Counted from the first letter of the stretch, positions 18,603 through 27,131 are shown. The stretch: 64,000 bases of DNA from Thermodesulfobacteriota bacterium (GCA_040753795.1 JBFMDX010000010.1:1-64000), one strand, 5' to 3'. Numbers and translations are program-made. The notes: generated by a model from the sequence alone, not told the origin.

Positions 18603-19340
18603 TTAGCCGTTGCCGCGGAAATCGGTTGATGACCTTACCTCCAGCAGTTCAATTTCGATGATCATCAGCTGATTGGGGCCGACACAGCCGCCGTCGATGA
18701 AATTACCCATGTCTCCGTATGCCAGCGCGGAAGGGATGAAAAAGCGGTAGTGGCTGCCCGTGGGCATAAGGGAAAGGGCTTCTTCCCAGAAGGGAAGTTT
18801 GCCTTTGACCGGGACAAAGGTCGGTTCGGCAGTGGTGGACAGGGCCGTGACGATGGTGCCGTCGATCAGTTTCGCCCGGGAAAGGATCCTGGCGTAACCG
18901 TCGGCCGGGGGAGAGGGGCCGTCTCCTTTTTCCAGAATCTGGTATTGCAGGCCGCTGCCGGTGGTCATGATTCCCTCCCGGCCTTTATTCTGTTCCAGAA
19001 ACGCGGTCTGCTCGGACAGGTTTTCCCCGGCGTCTTTCATGATTTCCTGGTTTCTGAAAATGCGTTCTTCTTCAAAAACCAGGGCCTTGATATCAAAACC
19101 CTGTTGCTGAGTCAACAGGGGGGGGGACTTTTGAAAGGCGTCCCGGATGCCTTTGATGAAAGCCGCTTCATCAATGGTCACGGTCTCCAGGCTGGAAATC
19201 GCGCCCACGGCCTCATAGCCCATGACATAACTGAATTTCTGGTCGACCGTGTCAATGGCGACATCATCATTTCCGCCGGAACAGGAAGTCATCAGGCAGA
19301 TGAAAATCGCAAGGATGGTCATCATAAATGTTGTTCTCAT
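18603..19340 (-). CDS. FKBP-type peptidyl-prolyl isomerase lipoprotein (Mip/FkpA-like)
   Basis: The 245-residue product has a lipoprotein signal with lipobox LMTSC, so the mature protein should start at Cys20 and be lipid-anchored. Residues about 30-130 match the FKBP N-terminal dimerisation domain (QKFSYVMGYEAVGAI, FIKGIRDAF, GREGIMTTGSGLQYQIL). Residues 135-235 are the FKBP catalytic domain (WEEALSLMPTGSHYRFFIPSALAYGD). Within the usual 'Y.G...dG..fdsS' stretch the Asp is absent (SRAKLIDGTIVTALS), so isomerase activity may be weak. It probably acts as an envelope folding factor. A GC-rich hairpin lies just upstream of the start. Confidence 0.85.
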   Translation of the reverse strand: MRTTFMMTILAIFICLMTSCSGGNDDVAIDTVDQKFSYVMGYEAVGAISSLETVTIDEAAFIKGIRDAFQKSPPLLTQQQGFDIKALVFEEERIFRNQEIMKDAGENLSEQTAFLEQNKGREGIMTTGSGLQYQILEKGDGPSPPADGYARILSRAKLIDGTIVTALSTTAEPTFVPVKGKLPFWEEALSLMPTGSHYRFFIPSALAYGDMGNFIDGGCVGPNQLMIIEIELLEVRSSTDFRGNG

Positions 19341-19362
19341 GCGTCATTCTCTCTGTCAGTTC

Positions 19363-19381
19363 GCCGCCGAAGGCCGGCGGC
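19363..19381. promoter_or_regulatory. Leader hairpin upstream of FKBP gene
   Basis: GCCGCCG and CGGCGGC form a perfect 7-bp stem with a 5-nt loop, 22 bp upstream of the FKBP start. No T-tract follows it on the minus strand, so it is more likely a leader or mRNA-stability structure than a terminator. Confidence 0.45.
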
Positions 19382-19420
19382 AAGCGTGTTGTTTTGGATG
19401 CGCCCGGATAAACAGAAAAC

Positions 19421-19449
19421 TTTTTACAGCGGGACGGGGGGTTTGTCAA
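19421..19449 (-). promoter_or_regulatory. Sigma-70-like promoter for FKBP gene
   Basis: On the minus strand a perfect TTGACA (19449-19444) is followed after 17 bp by TAAAAA (19426-19421). It lies about 80 bp upstream of the FKBP start. Confidence 0.45.
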
Positions 19450-19592
19450 ACCGCTTTTTCATGTTGGTTTCACGCTGCCGTGTTTTCCGAAGTCTTTCCG
19501 GCGCGGGCAGCGGTAAAAAAGCGTGGACAATCGCGACGCTACAATAATATTATATACCGATTGCAAATCAAAGCACTCTCTCGGACAATATC

Positions 19593-21182
19593 ATGAATTC
19601 GGCAAAAATCTTTTCCGGCACCATGGCCTCCGTTCTGCTGTTTGCTTTTTGTCTCGGCTGTTATGCGCTGATGGCCTACGGCGGCATCCGTACCGCCGAC
19701 GGAGAGATCGTATACCGCACCGGTGAGGCCCTGGCCACCACCGGCTCTCTGGCCCTGGACGAGGACATGGCCGGATGGCGGGGATTCGCCGTGGCCACGG
19801 GAGTGGACGGCCGCCTTTATTCGGTATTCGCGCCGGGACAGTCGATCCTGATGGCCCCCTTCATCCGGCTGGGGCTGGCCGTCAATCAGACCCGCTGGTA
19901 CGAGAGCGGGCGGTTTGCCGTACCGGTCAGTTTCACCGTTGATGAGGATTCCCTGAAGGATTATTTTTTCAACCGCCGGCCGGCGTATCCTGAAAAGCAT
20001 GCCCGGCGCTTTGTGACATCGTTTTTTAACGCGGTTGTCACCGCCCTGGTGGCGGTGACTTTTTTCTTTGTCCTCCGGCACCTGGCCGTTTCAATACCAG
20101 CGGCGTTGGCGGCCGCTCTTCTGCTGGGCCTGGCTACGCCCCTGTGGAGTTATGCCGGCACCATGTTCAAAGAGCCGCTGACCATGCTCTGGACCCTGGT
20201 TGCTTTTGACTGCCTGATCCGCAATGACCCTGACGCCGGCGCGGCAGGGAAAAACCTGAGCCGGCTTTTCTTGGCCGGGCTCTGGATCGGTCTGGGCTTT
20301 TTTACTCACACCACCGTCATCCTCTTTGTCCCTTTCTTTTTCGCTTATGGTGTCTATCCCTTTGTGAAAAGTTCCGGACACGGCCTGAATCGTCCGGCAG
20401 CGGCTGCTCTGGTGTTTATCGCCGGGTTTTCCCTGTTTACGTCGGTTTTCTGCTGGCTGAACTACACCCGCTTCGGGAGCATTCTGCAAACCGGCCGGTC
20501 GATGTCTCCGGTAGCGTACGGCGCGGTGGTCGCTCCCTGGGAAGGATTGGCCGGACTGCTGGTCAGCCCCGGCAAGGGCCTGCTGCTGTTCTGCCCGATC
20601 GTGCTGGCGGGCATAGTCTGCTGGCCCCGGTTTCACCCGTCCCATCGTTTCCTGTCCACGACGCTGGTCGCCATGATCGCTTTCCGCTGGGTTTTTATCT
20701 CCTGCTTCAGCGACTGGCATGGCGGGTTCTGCCTGGGACCACGGCACCTGCTGCCGGTGGTGCCGTTCTTTCTGATCCCGGTGGCGTTTTATCTCTCGGA
20801 ATGGTTTGCCGCCGATCAGCGGAGAACAGGCGGGATGAAGATCCCGGCGGCAATCTTCTTCTCGGCCTGCGTCATTCAGCAGATTTATTTCTGCCTGGGT
20901 GAACCGATTTCTTTTTATTATCTGCTGAAACAGTATGGACTGGAAAGAGGGGTTTCCATTATCTCCGATAACAGCATCTATTTCCAGTGGCGGGCGTCGC
21001 CGCTTTTTTATCTTCTGGAAGCCAACCGCGGCCCGTTTCTGCTGAAACATGTGCCGCTGGATAACTACAGGCTGTTTTTAATGGCTGTTGCCGTGATGGC
21101 TTTAACGGTATTTTTGATTTTTATACTGGTCCGGATGCTTTGCCAGACACGTTCTCGGCCCCTCGGCCCCTCGACCCCTTGA
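19593..21182 (+). CDS. Polytopic membrane protein, GT-C/GT39-like
   Basis: The 529-residue protein has about 11 hydrophobic segments. The first external loop (TADGEIVYRTGEALATTGSL) resembles the 'sDe..Y...a..l...G.l' loop of bacterial GT-C/GT39 mannosyltransferase-like proteins. SVFAPGQSILMAPF and GTMFKEPLTMLWTLVAF are further recognisable blocks. I found no TPR tail. It is transcribed alone, divergent from the FKBP gene and convergent with the radical SAM gene at 21196 (13-bp gap). The neighbourhood supports a role in glycan assembly. The family assignment is moderate and the donor and acceptor are unknown. Confidence 0.65.
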   Translation: MNSAKIFSGTMASVLLFAFCLGCYALMAYGGIRTADGEIVYRTGEALATTGSLALDEDMAGWRGFAVATGVDGRLYSVFAPGQSILMAPFIRLGLAVNQTRWYESGRFAVPVSFTVDEDSLKDYFFNRRPAYPEKHARRFVTSFFNAVVTALVAVTFFFVLRHLAVSIPAALAAALLLGLATPLWSYAGTMFKEPLTMLWTLVAFDCLIRNDPDAGAAGKNLSRLFLAGLWIGLGFFTHTTVILFVPFFFAYGVYPFVKSSGHGLNRPAAAALVFIAGFSLFTSVFCWLNYTRFGSILQTGRSMSPVAYGAVVAPWEGLAGLLVSPGKGLLLFCPIVLAGIVCWPRFHPSHRFLSTTLVAMIAFRWVFISCFSDWHGGFCLGPRHLLPVVPFFLIPVAFYLSEWFAADQRRTGGMKIPAAIFFSACVIQQIYFCLGEPISFYYLLKQYGLERGVSIISDNSIYFQWRASPLFYLLEANRGPFLLKHVPLDNYRLFLMAVAVMALTVFLIFILVRMLCQTRSRPLGPSTP

Positions 21183-21195
21183 CCCCTTGCCATCA

Positions 21196-22632
21196 TTATC
21201 GGTACAGAACCAGTTTGATTCCCGTCTTCAGCTTTCCCGCGATGTCCTCCCAGCCGGTCAGATGGGAGAGGTATCGTTTCATCCGCCGGGGATGAAAGTA
21301 GTATTTCAGGTAAAATGTCTTGATCAGCCCGCTGATTTCCTTTTCCGGGATATGTGTGGTCCAGAGGCTGATTCGGGCGCGGCCGGCCGGATTTTCCACG
21401 AATCGCCGGAACCATTGGCTGTCGTAACCGGGGTCGCCGGAGGCTTCCTCGAAAATCTGCGTGCCCGGAAAAGGGATGAGGGGATTGCAGAAGACAAAAT
21501 CCGCGTCCAGCCGGAAGACAAACGCAAAGGTTCGCCGGATATCTTCGGCGGTCTCCCAGGGGAATCCGACGATAAAGTTGCCGACGGTGACAATGCCTTT
21601 TTGCCGGCACAGAGAGAAAGCCCGCCGGGTCTGCTCCGGGCTGATGTTCTTGTTGATGCGGTCCAGGGTATACTGGCTGGCAGATTCGATTCCGAACTGG
21701 ATCCGTTCACATCCGGCCGCGGCCATCCGGTCGATGAGCTCCGGGTCGACGCAGTCCACCCGGGTCTGGCATGACCAGGGCAGGCGCAGTCCGCTGGCAA
21801 TTATTTCCTGACAGAGGGCCAGGGCATGTTCGCGGGAACAGGTGAACACATCATCGCAGAACTGGACGGATCGATACCCCAGTTTCTGGCACTCCGCCAT
21901 TTCTTCGATCGTCAGGCCGGTGTCCCGGGGGAGAAAATACCGCTCCCGGTTATTACAGAAACTGCACTGATACGGACATCCTCTGCTGGCCACCATCAGG
22001 GCGCAGGGGTTGTGCCGGTTGACGTAGAAGTTGTGCTGGCGGATATCCAGCGCCGTGCGGTCGGGAAACGGCAGGGCATCCAGGGCGTCCCGGTCGATGG
22101 GGTCGGGGGGGTGGGTGATGACCTTGCCCCCGGACAGTCTGGCGGTCCCCGGGATCCCGTCCAGGTCACGGCGGTGAGCGACCCGGTTGGCGATTTCCAG
22201 AAACGGTTTTTCCCCCTGGCCCTGGACGATGATGTCGAATCGGCCCCGGCTGATGGTCTCTTCCGGATAGGTCCACATGTGGGGGCCGCCGCCCGCGATC
22301 ACCGTTGCCGGCCGTCGGGATCTGATGGTTTCGGTGATCAGGCAGGTTCCGTACCAGAAGGGCGATAATACCGAAATGCCGGCGATGTCAGGCTGGAATT
22401 CGTTCAGGTGCGCGATAAAATCATGAAGCGAAGGCGGTTTCGGCTTCTGGAAGTTGAAAACATCGACCCGCACCCGGGAATGTTTTTCCAGAAAGCTTTT
22501 AAGGTAGAGCAGACCCAGGGGCGGCGCGAAATCGTGCATGCGGAAGGCGATCCGGTCATTGATGCTGGGAAAGACCATGCGGCCCGTATGGGGGGGGTTA
22601 ATTAACAGAACACGGATTTTTTCGAGGCTCAT
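21196..22632 (-). CDS. B12-binding-domain radical SAM protein
   Basis: The 478-residue protein carries an N-terminal cobalamin-binding-like domain (APPLGLLYLKSFLEKHS, ATVIAGGGPHMW) and a radical SAM core with CPYQCSFC near residue 220. FGIESASQYTLDRI and GFPWETAEDIRRT follow. It overlaps the upstream SPASM-like gene by 4 bp, so the two are translationally coupled and may act in sequence. The C-terminal region is basic and Tyr-rich (YLKYYFHPRRMKRYL). The substrate is unknown. Lipid or cofactor modification is typical of the family. Confidence 0.85.
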   Translation of the reverse strand: MSLEKIRVLLINPPHTGRMVFPSINDRIAFRMHDFAPPLGLLYLKSFLEKHSRVRVDVFNFQKPKPPSLHDFIAHLNEFQPDIAGISVLSPFWYGTCLITETIRSRRPATVIAGGGPHMWTYPEETISRGRFDIIVQGQGEKPFLEIANRVAHRRDLDGIPGTARLSGGKVITHPPDPIDRDALDALPFPDRTALDIRQHNFYVNRHNPCALMVASRGCPYQCSFCNNRERYFLPRDTGLTIEEMAECQKLGYRSVQFCDDVFTCSREHALALCQEIIASGLRLPWSCQTRVDCVDPELIDRMAAAGCERIQFGIESASQYTLDRINKNISPEQTRRAFSLCRQKGIVTVGNFIVGFPWETAEDIRRTFAFVFRLDADFVFCNPLIPFPGTQIFEEASGDPGYDSQWFRRFVENPAGRARISLWTTHIPEKEISGLIKTFYLKYYFHPRRMKRYLSHLTGWEDIAGKLKTGIKLVLYR

Positions 22633-23720
22633 ATGTCGGCTCTTGTCCCGGGTTTGGCCTGAAGATGAAGATGGATGGTCCGCTGCTGGCGGCTGAAGCG
22701 GGTCTGGAACCCGGTTTCAGCGGGGCAGCCCCGGCAGGCGTCCGGCCGACCATTGCCGGAACGCATGTTCCCGCGAAACCGGTTGTAGTCGTTGTTTTTC
22801 CAGACCGCCTTCAATCCACCGGGGTCGGTGGTGCGGCCCATGCGGGCCATGTTCAGGCGGAAGAAACAGCAGGGGTATATGTCGCCGTTCCAGTTGACCA
22901 CGGATATCAGCCACGGCCACAGGCACTTTCGCCCTTTTGCCCGGCGTGGAGGTTCCCTCCTCTGGCCGTCGGAATCGGCGGCGATGCCCGGCGGGCAGGC
23001 CCGCCATCGCACTTCCCTGAGCTCAAACCAGTCGCAGCCCTCTTTCTTGGCCATGGCGGTCATGGCTTTCGTTTCATGGCGGTTGTGGTCCATGACCAGG
23101 AAACGGAAAATAATCAGCGGTGTTTTTTTCTTCAGTGTTTTTCTGGCCTGCCTGACATGCCGTACGCCGCTGAGGACCTGATCCAGCCGCCCGCCGCGGT
23201 GATAGTGTGCATACGTTTCCTGAGTGGCTCCGGAAAGAGACACCACCATAACGGAGAGCCCCGACGCCACCAGCGCTTCGGCTTCCGCCGGGGTCCTGAC
23301 AAAATGGCCGTTGGTACTGATGATCGAGGCGATGGCGTTTGCCGTCAGCAGGCGGATCATGTCCACGGCCGCGGTATGAAGCAGCGGCTCACCGGAGTTA
23401 TAGAGTACCGCCAGGGCGGTATACCGGGCGACCTCGTCGATCAGCGAGGCGAAGGTTTCATAAGGCATCATCCCCTGATGGCCGTTGTTCCATCCCATTC
23501 CGGTGAGGCAGCCCGGGCAGCGGAGGTTGCACATGTCGGTGATGTCCACCTGGATTACTGGCGGCGGCAGCGGCGGCGGCCGGTTGAACAGGCTGGCCAG
23601 CAGATTGACGGGAACGCCCGCCAGCCGGCGGATGTCGATCTGCCTGAACAGCAGGAGGCGGCCGAGGACGTTAACCGTCTGGCCGTGTCTGTTGAAGAAC
23701 TCTCTGACGGGTTGAAGCAT
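22629..23720 (-). CDS. Radical SAM protein with SPASM-like C-terminus
   Basis: The 363-residue product has the radical SAM motif CNLRCPGC near residue 68, with QVDITDMCNL before it and the glycine-rich NSGEPLLH after it. C-terminal cysteines (GRKCLWPW, DIYPCCFF, ACRGCP) look like an auxiliary iron-sulfur cluster domain of the SPASM/twitch type. Such enzymes often modify peptides or act as sugar/lipid dehydrogenases. It is the first gene of a two-gene operon with a B12-binding radical SAM protein (4-bp overlap). No small precursor peptide gene is evident next to it, so peptide maturation is not supported here. Confidence 0.82.
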   Translation of the reverse strand: MLQPVREFFNRHGQTVNVLGRLLLFRQIDIRRLAGVPVNLLASLFNRPPPLPPPVIQVDITDMCNLRCPGCLTGMGWNNGHQGMMPYETFASLIDEVARYTALAVLYNSGEPLLHTAAVDMIRLLTANAIASIISTNGHFVRTPAEAEALVASGLSVMVVSLSGATQETYAHYHRGGRLDQVLSGVRHVRQARKTLKKKTPLIIFRFLVMDHNRHETKAMTAMAKKEGCDWFELREVRWRACPPGIAADSDGQRREPPRRAKGRKCLWPWLISVVNWNGDIYPCCFFRLNMARMGRTTDPGGLKAVWKNNDYNRFRGNMRSGNGRPDACRGCPAETGFQTRFSRQQRTIHLHLQAKPGTRADI

Positions 23721-23755
23721 GAAGCCGTTTTCTTATGTTAATCCGTTCGACAACC

Positions 23756-23783
23756 TTGCAAAACCTTCCGATTCGATTATGAT
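23756..23783 (+). promoter_or_regulatory. Sigma-70-like promoter for UbiA-family gene
   Basis: TTGCAA (23756-23761), a 16-bp spacer and TATGAT (23778-23783) lie about 50 bp upstream of the open frame of the prenyltransferase. The transcript would begin near 23790. Confidence 0.5.
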
Positions 23784-23833
23784 GAAGTTGTAATATAAAC
23801 GTTTCCGGATAACAACAGGCAACTGGGGGGTCT

Positions 23834-24733
23834 ATTAAAAACGAATCGAGACAGGGCGGGTCTTCCCGCATTTCAGTCCGGGCACTGATCACGCTGGCCC
23901 GTCCGGGTCATTACATCAAGAACGGTTTCGTGCTGGTACCCCTGTTTTTCGCTCACCGGTTGACCCACGGCCCGTCCCTGGCCGCGGCCCTGACCGGATT
24001 TGCCGGGTTCTGCCTGGCGGCCAGCGCCGTCTATGTTTTTAATGATATAATGGACCGGGTCGGAGATGCCGCCCATCCGGTCAAACGACGCCGGCCGATT
24101 GCCGCGGGAAGGATCCGTGTTCCGCAGGCGCTGGTGTTCGGCCTGCTCCTCTCCGCCATGACCGGAGGGGTCTGCCTGCTGATTTCCCGGGCCGTGTATT
24201 GCCAGGTGATCCTGCTGTATATGCTGCTGAACCTGCTCTATTCCGTCAGGCTGCAGAAGATGGCGGGTATCGGCGCCGCCTGCGTGGCCGCCGGTTTTGT
24301 GCTGCGCGTTTATGGCGGGGCTGCGGTTATTGACGTGCCCGTTTCCGGCTGGCTGGCGGGATTGACCTTTCTGCTGGCCCTGTTCCTGGCTTTCTCCAAG
24401 CGGCGATGCGAGCTCATGGCCTCGGAAGAGGCGAACACGGATGGAAGTAAAAATCCGGGGCGTGCCGGCCTGTTGTTCCTTGCGGCCGCCTGCCTGGCCG
24501 GTTATGTGGCGTATACGCTTTCTCCGGCGGTTATCCGGGAGCACGCCGCGCCGCGTCTCTATCTGACATCCCTCTGGGTAGCCCTGGGGCTTTTCCGTTA
24601 TCTCCGTATCGGAACGGATCCCGGGGGAAATTGTTCTCCTGTCTCCGTTCTCTTCAGGGACCGGCCGTTGCAGATTTATGTCCTGCTATGGATCGGCACG
24701 CTCTGGTGGATAATTTACGGGGCCGGTACTTGA
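23834..24733 (+). CDS. UbiA-family phosphoribosyl/prenyl transferase (DPPR synthase-like)
   Basis: This is a polytopic integral membrane enzyme. The block NDIMDRVGDAAHPVKRRRPI closely matches the NDxxDxxxDxxHPxKxxRPIAAG signature of decaprenyl-phosphate phosphoribosyltransferase. That enzyme moves phosphoribose from PRPP to polyprenyl phosphate, the first step to polyprenyl-phospho-arabinose. The start is odd. The conserved segment LARPGHYIKNGFVLVPLFF begins upstream of the first GTG (23930), yet no ATG, GTG or TTG exists in frame back to the stop at 23810-23812. ATT 23834, close behind a G6 run, or CTG 23885 are the candidates; with ATT the product is 299 residues. The arabinose/ribose role is inferred from the motif. 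Confidence 0.75.
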   Translation: MKNESRQGGSSRISVRALITLARPGHYIKNGFVLVPLFFAHRLTHGPSLAAALTGFAGFCLAASAVYVFNDIMDRVGDAAHPVKRRRPIAAGRIRVPQALVFGLLLSAMTGGVCLLISRAVYCQVILLYMLLNLLYSVRLQKMAGIGAACVAAGFVLRVYGGAAVIDVPVSGWLAGLTFLLALFLAFSKRRCELMASEEANTDGSKNPGRAGLLFLAAACLAGYVAYTLSPAVIREHAAPRLYLTSLWVALGLFRYLRIGTDPGGNCSPVSVLFRDRPLQIYVLLWIGTLWWIIYGAGT

Positions 24734-25066
24734 GTCCGCGTCATGAGTATACTCCCGCCGTCTTACCGGATTCCTTGTGACGTTTTTGGGAAAAAGCGGG
24801 TACGGGTAATATTTTCCCGGCCGGGTAAAAAATATACACCCTTTATTTTCACAACGATTTGGTATCACTACATATAAAATTTGGCATGGATTTTGATAAA
24901 GCCAAGGCGCGACATCGTTCATCATCAACCACCGCTTACCTGATGGCGGTGTGTCATGAAAGAACAGACAAAAGCGTTGACGGTAGTCCCTCCGCGTCTT
25001 CCGCTGGCAGAAGATGACAGGAGGGTGAGGGGGAGGTGAGGGCCATTCGTCACCGATCCGGAGGGC
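24734..25066. other. Intergenic region without recognisable gene
   Basis: Some 330 bp between the UbiA-family gene and the moxR promoter hold no convincing gene. A G/C palindrome CCCGGCCGGG with A/T flanks near 24812-24835 could end transcription of the upstream gene. At about 24880 TTGGCATGGATTTTGATA resembles a sigma-54 site but lacks the near-invariant GC at -12. A 27-codon ATG frame at 24956-25039 lacks a good ribosome binding site and is not called. Confidence 0.4.
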
Positions 25067-25095
25067 TTGACAAGGGCTCTTCCGGTACTTATTGT
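25067..25095 (+). promoter_or_regulatory. Sigma-70 promoter of the moxR-bat operon
   Basis: A perfect TTGACA (25067-25072), a 17-bp spacer and TATTGT (25090-25095) lie about 70 bp upstream of the moxR GTG start. Seven genes follow in the same direction with short gaps or overlaps. Confidence 0.65.
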
Positions 25096-25163
25096 TTAGG
25101 CCGGATTTTTTCTAACGGGTTGATTTGGATGAATAAAGACTGTGTGGACCACAAGGAGGAGCC

Positions 25164-26144
25164 GTGAGTGTAGAAGCGTTGAAACACCGGGTTGAGGAAG
25201 CCCATGCGATTGTCAGCAGCATCCGCCGGGAGATCGCCCGGGTGGTGGTGGGCCAGAACGAGATGGTGGACGGTCTGCTCATCGGCCTGTTCACCAAGGG
25301 GCATATTCTCATCGAAGGCGTGCCGGGGCTGGCCAAGACCAGCGCCGTCAAGGCCCTGGCGGGAACCGTGGACGCCTCCTTCAAGCGGATCCAGTTCACG
25401 CCTGATCTGCTGCCGGCGGACCTGATCGGCACCGAAGTCTACCTGCCCAAGACCGGCGAGTTCACCATCAAGAAGGGGCCGGTCTTCAATAATATTATCC
25501 TGGCTGACGAGATCAACCGGGCGCCGTCCAAGGTTCAGTCCGCTCTGCTGGAAGCCATGCAGGAGCGGCAGGTGACCATCGGCGACAAGACTTTCAAGCT
25601 GGCCGACCCTTTTCTGGTCCTGGCCACCCAGAACCCCATCGAACAGGAAGGCACCTACCCCCTGCCGGAAGCCCAGGTCGACCGGTTCATGCTCAAGGTG
25701 ACGGTGGGCTATTCCAGCCGGGACGAAGAAAAAGAGATCATGCGCCGGGTGGGTTTTGAACCCGAGGCCGCCGTCAGCCGGGTGATCACGCCGGATCAGT
25801 TAAACGGCATCGTGCAGCTGGTCAAGGATATCTACATGGAGGAGAAGCTGCGGGACTACATCGTCGATCTGGTTTTTGCCACCCGCAAGCCGGCGGATTA
25901 CAAGCTCGACATGGCTCCCTACATCCGCTACGGCGCCTCCCCCCGGGCCACCATTTATCTCAGCCTGGCGGCCAGGGCCTACGCCTTTCTCCAGGGGCGG
26001 GCCTATGTCACGCCCCAGGACATCAAGTCCGTCGCCCCTGAGATCCTGCGGCACCGCATCATTCTGACTTACGAGGCCGAGGCCGAGGACATGACCACCG
26101 ACGACATCATCGGCCGGATTTTCGACGGCGTGGAAGTCCCCTGA
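25164..26144 (+). CDS. moxR: MoxR-family AAA+ ATPase
   Basis: The 326-residue protein has Walker A GVPGLAKT (52-59), Walker B ILADEINRAP (about 110-119), sensor 1 ATQNPIEQEGTYPLPEAQ and the C-terminal MoxR lid domain. MoxR ATPases act as chaperones that insert metals or assemble complexes together with the von Willebrand A proteins encoded next door. The start is GTG 25164, preceded by AGGAGG at 25154-25159, an excellent ribosome binding site. It is the first gene of the Bat operon. A sigma-70 promoter lies just upstream. Confidence 0.95.
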   Translation: MSVEALKHRVEEAHAIVSSIRREIARVVVGQNEMVDGLLIGLFTKGHILIEGVPGLAKTSAVKALAGTVDASFKRIQFTPDLLPADLIGTEVYLPKTGEFTIKKGPVFNNIILADEINRAPSKVQSALLEAMQERQVTIGDKTFKLADPFLVLATQNPIEQEGTYPLPEAQVDRFMLKVTVGYSSRDEEKEIMRRVGFEPEAAVSRVITPDQLNGIVQLVKDIYMEEKLRDYIVDLVFATRKPADYKLDMAPYIRYGASPRATIYLSLAARAYAFLQGRAYVTPQDIKSVAPEILRHRIILTYEAEAEDMTTDDIIGRIFDGVEVP

Positions 26145-26174
26145 TTCTCTTCCTTCCGGTTGGAGATGCTGCCC

Positions 26175-27071
26175 ATGTTTTCGCCTGAAGTCATCAAGAA
26201 GATCAAGCGGATCCATATTAAGAGCGGTCGCGTGGTGGATGCCGTCATGGCCGGCAATTACCGGTCGGTCTTTCGCGGGGTCGGCATGGAGTTCGAGGAG
26301 GTCCGGGAATACGCCGTCGGTGACGAGGTCAAGAGCATTGACTGGAACGTGTCGGCCCGTCTGGGACGGCCTTACATCAAGGTTTACCGTGAAGAGCGGG
26401 AACTGGTCCTGATGCTGCTCATCGACGTCAGCGGCTCCATGTCCTTCGGCACCACCGGCGTCCGCAAGCAGGACGCGGCCGCCGAAGCGGCCGCCATTCT
26501 GGCATTCAACGCCATCAGGAACAACGACCGGGTCGGCGCCATCCTTTTTACCGACCGGGTGGAAAAGTATGTTCCCCCCAAGAAGGGATCGGCCCATATC
26601 TGGCGACTGATCCGGGAGATCTTTACCCATCACCCCGAACATGAGGGAACGGACATCCAGGCGGCCCTGACCTACCTGGGGCATGTCTGCCACCGAAAGA
26701 CCACCGCCTTTCTGATATCGGACTTTTTCGCGGCCGACAGCCGCAAGGGGCTGCGGACGGTTTCGCGTCGGCATGAACTGATCGGGCTCCATGTCAGCGA
26801 TACGGGGGATTATGAGGTGCCGGCCGCGGGGATTATTCATATGCGGGACCTGGAAACCGGCCGGCGGCTGTTGTTTGACGCCTCGTCGTTCGCCGGCCGC
26901 CGGGCCCTGGCCGGTATAAAAGAGAAGAAGCGGCAGGCGGTCCTGGAGATGCTCAAAAAAAGCGATATCGACTGCGTGTCGATTTCGGCTGACGCGGCTT
27001 CCGTGCGGGAGACCCATGTGGCCGACACCCTGGCCGCCTATTTTCGCATGCGGGAGAGGAAACTCAGGTAA
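26175..27071 (+). CDS. DUF58 (VWA-like) protein
   Basis: The product is 298 residues. I chose ATG 26175 because GGAG at 26162-26165 is correctly spaced. The DUF58 signature is clear: GNYRSVFRGVGMEFEEVREY, VGDEVKSIDWNVSARLG and IKVYREERELVLMLLIDVSG. The DVSGS sequence is the metal-ion-dependent adhesion site of a VWA-like domain. No signal peptide or membrane segment is seen, so the protein is cytoplasmic. DUF58 proteins are standard partners of MoxR, and the gene order moxR-DUF58-batA supports that role here. Confidence 0.92.
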   Translation: MFSPEVIKKIKRIHIKSGRVVDAVMAGNYRSVFRGVGMEFEEVREYAVGDEVKSIDWNVSARLGRPYIKVYREERELVLMLLIDVSGSMSFGTTGVRKQDAAAEAAAILAFNAIRNNDRVGAILFTDRVEKYVPPKKGSAHIWRLIREIFTHHPEHEGTDIQAALTYLGHVCHRKTTAFLISDFFAADSRKGLRTVSRRHELIGLHVSDTGDYEVPAAGIIHMRDLETGRRLLFDASSFAGRRALAGIKEKKRQAVLEMLKKSDIDCVSISADAASVRETHVADTLAAYFRMRERKLR

Positions 27072-27131
27072 ATGGCTTCGGTAAAAACCCAATATCTGCG
27101 TTGCGCCGTATCCCCTTTGGAGAAGTTGATC

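Noticed and set aside
22629-23720. Radical SAM peptide (RiPP) maturase system
   Set aside because: No short precursor peptide gene or transporter lies next to the SPASM-like enzyme, so peptide maturation is unsupported.
24880-24897. Sigma-54-like site upstream of moxR
   Set aside because: The near-invariant GC at -12 is replaced (TTGAT), and a better sigma-70 promoter lies closer to moxR.
24956-25039. 27-codon ATG frame upstream of moxR
   Set aside because: No good ribosome binding site and low-complexity Arg/Pro-rich product.
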